DNA of 64,000 bases. It comes from Chrysoperla carnea. Its lineage: Eukaryota > Arthropoda > Insecta > Neuroptera > Chrysopidae. Positions 63,801 through 64,000 of the stretch are shown in pieces. The notes beneath the pieces were generated by a model. It saw nothing but the letters and a program-made list of their open reading frames with translations. It did no database searches and had not been told where the DNA came from. Positions within the stretch are counted from its first letter, which is position 1. Each line of letters opens with the position of its first letter. Location of the stretch: contig NC_058337.1 in assembly GCF_905475395.1 (NCBI RefSeq), positions 70,824,368 to 70,888,367 of the forward strand, in the 5' to 3' direction. A program made the translations under genes and the position numbers.

Positions 63801-64000
63801 TTAAAATGGAAAACTCGAATTGGATTTTGGAATGTAAGAACAATGAACAAAGTATAAGAAACTATATTTATCCTGTGATAAATTACTTCAGGTCCACTCA
63901 GCGAGAGACTTGCTGTTTGAGAGACTTGGTGGTTATCATTATCATTAGTAGTGGATCAGTAATAATTTATGAAACACTGAATGGCATTTTGAACGAAATG

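Overview
The window is nuclear DNA of an insect. It is AT-rich and its genes have short exons with GT/AG introns. It carries ZAD-type C2H2 zinc-finger genes (an arthropod speciality), a Zasp66-type muscle gene, short TTAGG-type telomere-like motifs and many small inverted-repeat (MITE) elements. I cannot fix the order from sequence alone. I saw no prokaryotic features, no CRISPR array, no rRNA, no functional tRNA and no recognisable LTR or viral element.

Layout. 1-11.8 kb: four tandem, same-strand zinc-finger units. The first is cut by the window edge; the other three begin at a splice acceptor with the second half of a ZAD domain and then encode six C2H2 fingers. Between and after them lie pogo/mariner-like and hAT-like MITEs (to 12.8 kb). 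14-20.7 kb: Arl3 (minus) and an RCCD1-like gene (plus) are divergent from a gap of about 200 bp. 21.0-25.7 kb: degenerate tandem repeats, a THAP-like fragment, then an unrecognised single-membrane-segment protein gene. 26.7-27.4 kb: a foldback element. 27.7-32.1 kb: WDR91 (minus), of which only the N-terminal half can be found. 33.5-36.6 kb: DDX41/abstrakt (plus), complete in eight exons. 38.5-40.9 kb: a coiled-coil protein gene of unknown role. 41.4-50.1 kb: a secreted lipase of the pancreatic-lipase family in five exons, its introns loaded with foldback elements and MITEs. 51-53 kb: dispersed repeats and telomere-like motifs. 53.5-61.1 kb: Zasp66 (minus), six exons, with a SINE cluster and a hAT MITE in its introns. 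61.8-64 kb: hAT-like elements and the 3' end of a non-LTR retrotransposon.

The genes do not form one pathway; this is an ordinary gene neighbourhood. The most notable points are an Arl3 whose catalytic switch-II glutamine (Q71 in human ARL3) is alanine, a WDR91 that appears to stop before its WD40 propeller, a tandem set of ZAD/zinc-finger terminal exons with equal splice phase and a near-identical patch between two copies, a lipase with a short lid, and several MITEs with perfect or near-perfect 8-bp target duplications.
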